Source: Paramagnetospirillum magnetotacticum MS-1 (lineage in GTDB: Bacteria; Pseudomonadota; Alphaproteobacteria; Rhodospirillales; Magnetospirillaceae). From it: a DNA stretch of 64,000 bases. The notes under the pieces are model-generated. The model searched no databases and was not told the origin of the DNA. It saw nothing but the letters and a program-made list of their open reading frames with translations. The stretch is from NCBI RefSeq assembly GCF_000829825.1, contig NZ_JXSL01000023.1, positions 121,664-185,663 of the forward strand, in the 5' to 3' direction. The position numbers and the translations under genes were made by a program. Each line of letters opens with the position of its first letter. Within the stretch, counting starts at the first letter, position 1. This document shows positions 60,770-64,000 of this stretch, piece by piece.

Positions 60770-63700
60770 TCATTGCTCGGGTCCGCCCCGAACGGCACTT
60801 CTGAGCAGAGCCAATGCCTCCTCAAAAGCGAAGTCTTCGATGTTCTGAGCGATCGCGGCGGCTTGACCGCCAATTGCCGCCCGAAAAATGGCCTCATTGT
60901 CGCGATAGAGATTTCCCGCCGCCATGTCGTCCCTGGACAGAAGTTCGTCAAGTCGACTCAAGAGAGTACTGGCCTCGGCCTTGTCCACGTCGCCGCCAGC
61001 TGGCCGCTCGCGACTTCCAGTGGCTTGCGGGGCCGCCACCACGGGCCGCAGCCGGTCGCGCATGGCCTGGAATTCATCTTCGAGCAGCCGCGCCTTGTCA
61101 GCGAGGTCAGCGGGCGCGTCGCCCGAGGCATTCTTGAGAGCAGCTTCAATCTCAGCGGCGATCCTCCGAAGACCTTCAATTCCCAGGGTCGCCGACATTC
61201 CCTTCAGGGTATGGGCAATCCTATGCGCCGCATGAATATCCCCCGAGGAGAGGGCCTGAATCAGATGATTGCCATCCTGATTTTCAATGAACTTCGCCAA
61301 GAGCCGGAGATAAAGGTCCAAACGCCCATTGGCCGCTTTGAGGCCTGCAGCGACGTCAAGGCCGTCGATCGAAGACAGCCGGTCGCGGGCAAGGCCGTAA
61401 TCCGCGTCATCAGCCTTGGTGTCGCGGGAAGACGGCGGGCGAGATCCGTCTTTGCGGTCGGCCGTCGCCGGAAGCCATTTCAGCAATGCGAGGTAAAGAG
61501 CCTCAGGGTCCACCGGCTTCGCAATGTGATCGTTCATGCCCGCGTCGAGACAGGCATTGCGGTCTTCATCAAAAGCATTTGCCGTCATAGCCAAGATGGG
61601 CGTTTTCACGTGGTTCGGAAGCTTTCGAATCGCGCGTGTCGAGGCCAATCCATCCATGTTCGGCATCTGCATATCCATCAAGATGACGTCATATTGGCCT
61701 TGGGCTGCCTTATCCAGTGCGACCTGGCCATCTTCCGCAACATCGACATCAAGGCCGACGGCACAAAGAAGTTCGACAGCGACCTCCTGGTTCACCAGAT
61801 TGTCCTCTGCAAGCAGAACACGGCCGCCGCGGCGATGCAGAAGGACGGATTCGGCTTCTCCCGCGGCGAGCCCCCCCATGATCGTATGCTTGCCGGAAAG
61901 CGCGTCCTGCAAGCCATCGAACAGCCGGGACGGCGTCAATGGCTTCAGCAACATATTGTGATACCCCGTTTCGGCCAGGACATCGGCGGAGACGCTATCG
62001 CCATAGGCCGTGACCAGCATCCTCGCGGGCTGACGCGAGATCGGCAGCAAGAACAATCGCCGCCCTAATTCAAGCCCATCCATCCCAGGCATCTGCCAAT
62101 CTATCAGAAGAATGTCGAATGGCTTTTTGGAGGCGTCGGCTTCTTCCACTGCGGCGAGAGCGGAAACGCCATCAGCAACAGCCGAAACCTGCAGACCAAG
62201 CATTTCTAGCATGCCGACATGGGCCTCTAGGGCATCACTGAGATCATCAACCACAAGAGCACGCAGGCCGCTGGCCTCGACCCGCTTTGATGGAACATTC
62301 CCACCACCCAGGGGAAATGATAAGGGAACTTCGATCCAGAAGGAACTTCCTTGGCCAAATTCGCTGTCTACGCCGATTCGCCCCCCCATCATCTCGGTCA
62401 AACGCTTGGAGATCGCAAGACCGAGACCAGTACCCCCATACTTCCGGGACGTCGATGAATCAGCTTGCTCAAATGCCTGAAACAAACGCGATTTCTGCTC
62501 GGTCGTAAGGCCGATACCGGTATCGGACACCTCAAATCTGGCCACGAGGCCATTGTCATCGCGGCTTACTACAGAGCCTCGTAGCGCAATGCTTCCCGAT
62601 TCGGTGAACTTAACGGCGTTGCTGGCAAAATTGAGTAGAATCTGTCCAATCCGCAGGCCGTCGCCATGAAGATTTGCCGGAAGGGCATGCATGGCTACCA
62701 CGAGTTCCAGCCCTTTGGCTTCTGCCTTATCATGGACAAGAGTGCATACGGTCTCGATCATATGCTCGATCTCGAAATCGGTATTTTCGAGTTGGAGCTT
62801 CCCGGCTTCGATTTTAGAGAGGTCAAGAATATCGTTGATGATATTGAGCAGATGGCGAGCCGCCGTGGATACCTTATCCAGCCTTGTTCTTTGCGTTTTG
62901 TCAGCAATATCGCGTTGCAGCAGATGGGTGAGCCCAATGATCGCGTTCATGGGCGTGCGTATTTCATGACTCATGTTTGCAAGGAAGTCTGATTTGGCCC
63001 GAGCCGCATCCTCGGCCAGCATGCGCGCTCTCTGCATTTCCTCCATAAGGGCATGTTCTTGAGTAATGTCGTCGATGACCCAGACAGATCCCTGGGTCGG
63101 GTCTCGGGCATCAACGGCATGGGCTGTCAAGCGCGCCCAAAATAGGCTGCCGTCCTTGCGCAGCAATTGCTGCTCGCGGCGATGGGTCTGGCCCTGCCAA
63201 ATTTCCTCGTAGGCCTCGCCGCCGCCGCCGATCCAACTGTCCTCGTCGGCGTACCAGATCCGCTTGGGCTTCCCGACCATCTCGCCATCGGGCCAGCCGA
63301 AGATCTCGTGGAGCTTTCGATTGCAGCGCTCCAGGATCCGATTTTTAATCAGGACGATGCCGGAGGTCGCCGAGTCCAGGATTGCCTGCTGTTCTGCAAA
63401 GGCCAACCGCAACGCTTCGGCGGATTTGCGCTCATCGGTTATGTCCTCGAAAATGGCGACAATGCCTTCGTTGGGCGCGGCGGCATTGAGGGCCTGCACC
63501 GCAAGTCGGGTCCAGAACGGCGAGCCGTCCTTCTTGCGAAACTGCTGATCGCATTCGTAGGTTTCGCCTTGCCCAACCTGCTCGTAGATCTCATGCCCAA
63601 GCCGCTCCCAGTCGTCATCATCCAGATACCAAACACGGGTCTGTTGCCCCTCCAACTCCCCGAGGCCGTAGCCGAACATTTTGTCGAGACTTCGATTGCA

Positions 63701-64000
63701 ACGAATAACGACCCGCTCCCGGATGAGAGCAATGCCGACCCCGGATGCGTCAAAGATCGCCTTCTGTTCCTGATTGGCAATGGAGAGAGCGTTGGTCCGC
63801 TCTGCGACCATCAGCTCAAGGTGATCCTTGTGAAGCTCTAACTCCCGCATCATCCGCTTTTTGTCGGTGACGTCTTCCTTGATTGCAAGGTAATGGGTGA
63901 TTTCGCCATCCGCCTGACGGACCGGGGCGATATGGGCGAATTCGACATATTCGCTGCCGTCCTTGCGGCGATTGACAAGTTCGCCGTGCCAAGACTCACC
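60770..64000 (-). CDS. Hybrid histidine kinase with two receivers and HPt (partial, 5' end off window)
   Basis: The frame is open to the right edge; 1076 residues are visible. The most upstream part ([17 protein letters not shown] ... [12 protein letters not shown]) is the end of a PAS/PAC unit, so more sensory sequence lies outside. Two further PAS domains follow ([32 protein letters not shown]). The HisKA motif [13 protein letters not shown] puts the His near 345, then [23 protein letters not shown] and [18 protein letters not shown]. Receiver 1 has [11 protein letters not shown] near 632, receiver 2 has [11 protein letters not shown] near 773, and the HPt has [12 protein letters not shown] near 930. 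This is a BarA/TorS-like phosphorelay. Its neighbouring regulator is broken. Confidence 0.9.
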   Translation of the reverse strand, partial: GESWHGELVNRRKDGSEYVEFAHIAPVRQADGEITHYLAIKEDVTDKKRMMRELELHKDHLELMVAERTNALSIANQEQKAIFDASGVGIALIRERVVIRCNRSLDKMFGYGLGELEGQQTRVWYLDDDDWERLGHEIYEQVGQGETYECDQQFRKKDGSPFWTRLAVQALNAAAPNEGIVAIFEDITDERKSAEALRLAFAEQQAILDSATSGIVLIKNRILERCNRKLHEIFGWPDGEMVGKPKRIWYADEDSWIGGGGEAYEEIWQGQTHRREQQLLRKDGSLFWARLTAHAVDARDPTQGSVWVIDDITQEHALMEEMQRARMLAEDAARAKSDFLANMSHEIRTPMNAIIGLTHLLQRDIADKTQRTRLDKVSTAARHLLNIINDILDLSKIEAGKLQLENTDFEIEHMIETVCTLVHDKAEAKGLELVVAMHALPANLHGDGLRIGQILLNFASNAVKFTESGSIALRGSVVSRDDNGLVARFEVSDTGIGLTTEQKSRLFQAFEQADSSTSRKYGGTGLGLAISKRLTEMMGGRIGVDSEFGQGSSFWIEVPLSFPLGGGNVPSKRVEASGLRALVVDDLSDALEAHVGMLEMLGLQVSAVADGVSALAAVEEADASKKPFDILLIDWQMPGMDGLELGRRLFLLPISRQPARMLVTAYGDSVSADVLAETGYHNMLLKPLTPSRLFDGLQDALSGKHTIMGGLAAGEAESVLLHRRGGRVLLAEDNLVNQEVAVELLCAVGLDVDVAEDGQVALDKAAQGQYDVILMDMQMPNMDGLASTRAIRKLPNHVKTPILAMTANAFDEDRNACLDAGMNDHIAKPVDPEALYLALLKWLPATADRKDGSRPPSSRDTKADDADYGLARDRLSSIDGLDVAAGLKAANGRLDLYLRLLAKFIENQDGNHLIQALSSGDIHAAHRIAHTLKGMSATLGIEGLRRIAAEIEAALKNASGDAPADLADKARLLEDEFQAMRDRLRPVVAAPQATGSRERPAGGDVDKAEASTLLSRLDELLSRDDMAAGNLYRDNEAIFRAAIGGQAAAIAQNIEDFAFEEALALLRSAVRGGPEQ

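Overview
The window looks like chromosome from a GC-rich alphaproteobacterium. Codon use, the wealth of PAS/CheBR/c-di-GMP signalling genes, a FlaF-like protein and decayed IS3 and IS630 transposases all fit a Rhodospirillales/Magnetospirillum-type genome. That assignment is inference: there is no rRNA, marker gene or tRNA to fix it. I see no CRISPR array, phage module or replication origin.

Region 1 (1-8 kb) carries two lipoproteins (a beta-propeller protein, and an HExxH protein with a decayed internal duplicate), then a leftward group: an outer-membrane beta-barrel protein, a lipoprotein alpha/beta hydrolase and an O-antigen-ligase-type membrane protein, with a family 2 glycosyltransferase upstream. 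A strong intrinsic terminator after the barrel gene lies inside the signal-peptide codons of the hydrolase.

Region 2 (8-42 kb) is a large surface-glycan locus made of several operons. It holds five family 2 glycosyltransferases and one GT4-like enzyme, two methyltransferases, an AsnB-type amidotransferase, a MOP-family flippase, GalE, a GT-C-like membrane protein, a 1143-residue exported orphan, a DUF2079 protein, a metallophosphoesterase and two ABC-2 exporter pairs. Its unusual content is five cobalamin-type radical SAM enzymes spread over three operons and translationally coupled to glycan genes. One has a CX4CX2C cluster motif, and two form a paralogous pair. A chimeric SGNH-MBOAT gene and an ABC ATPase with degenerate signature and H-loop are further oddities.

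Region 3 (42-44 kb) is a divergent pair of transcription units: four very small genes, including a ribosome-modulation-factor homologue, facing a FlaF-like gene, with an AT-rich control region between them.

Region 4 (44-64 kb) is signalling. A PAS histidine kinase and a CheB-CheR-PAS fusion read rightwards. A five-gene leftward operon (58.7-48.7 kb) encodes a CheB-CheR-PAS-GGDEF-EAL giant, a stand-alone bacteriophytochrome photosensory core, a hybrid histidine kinase, an HD-GYP response regulator and a CheY-like receiver. This looks like a light-input, cyclic-di-GMP-output circuit with its parts on separate polypeptides. After an IS graveyard (59.3-60.5 kb), which has truncated a response regulator, a hybrid kinase with two receivers and an HPt domain runs off the right edge.
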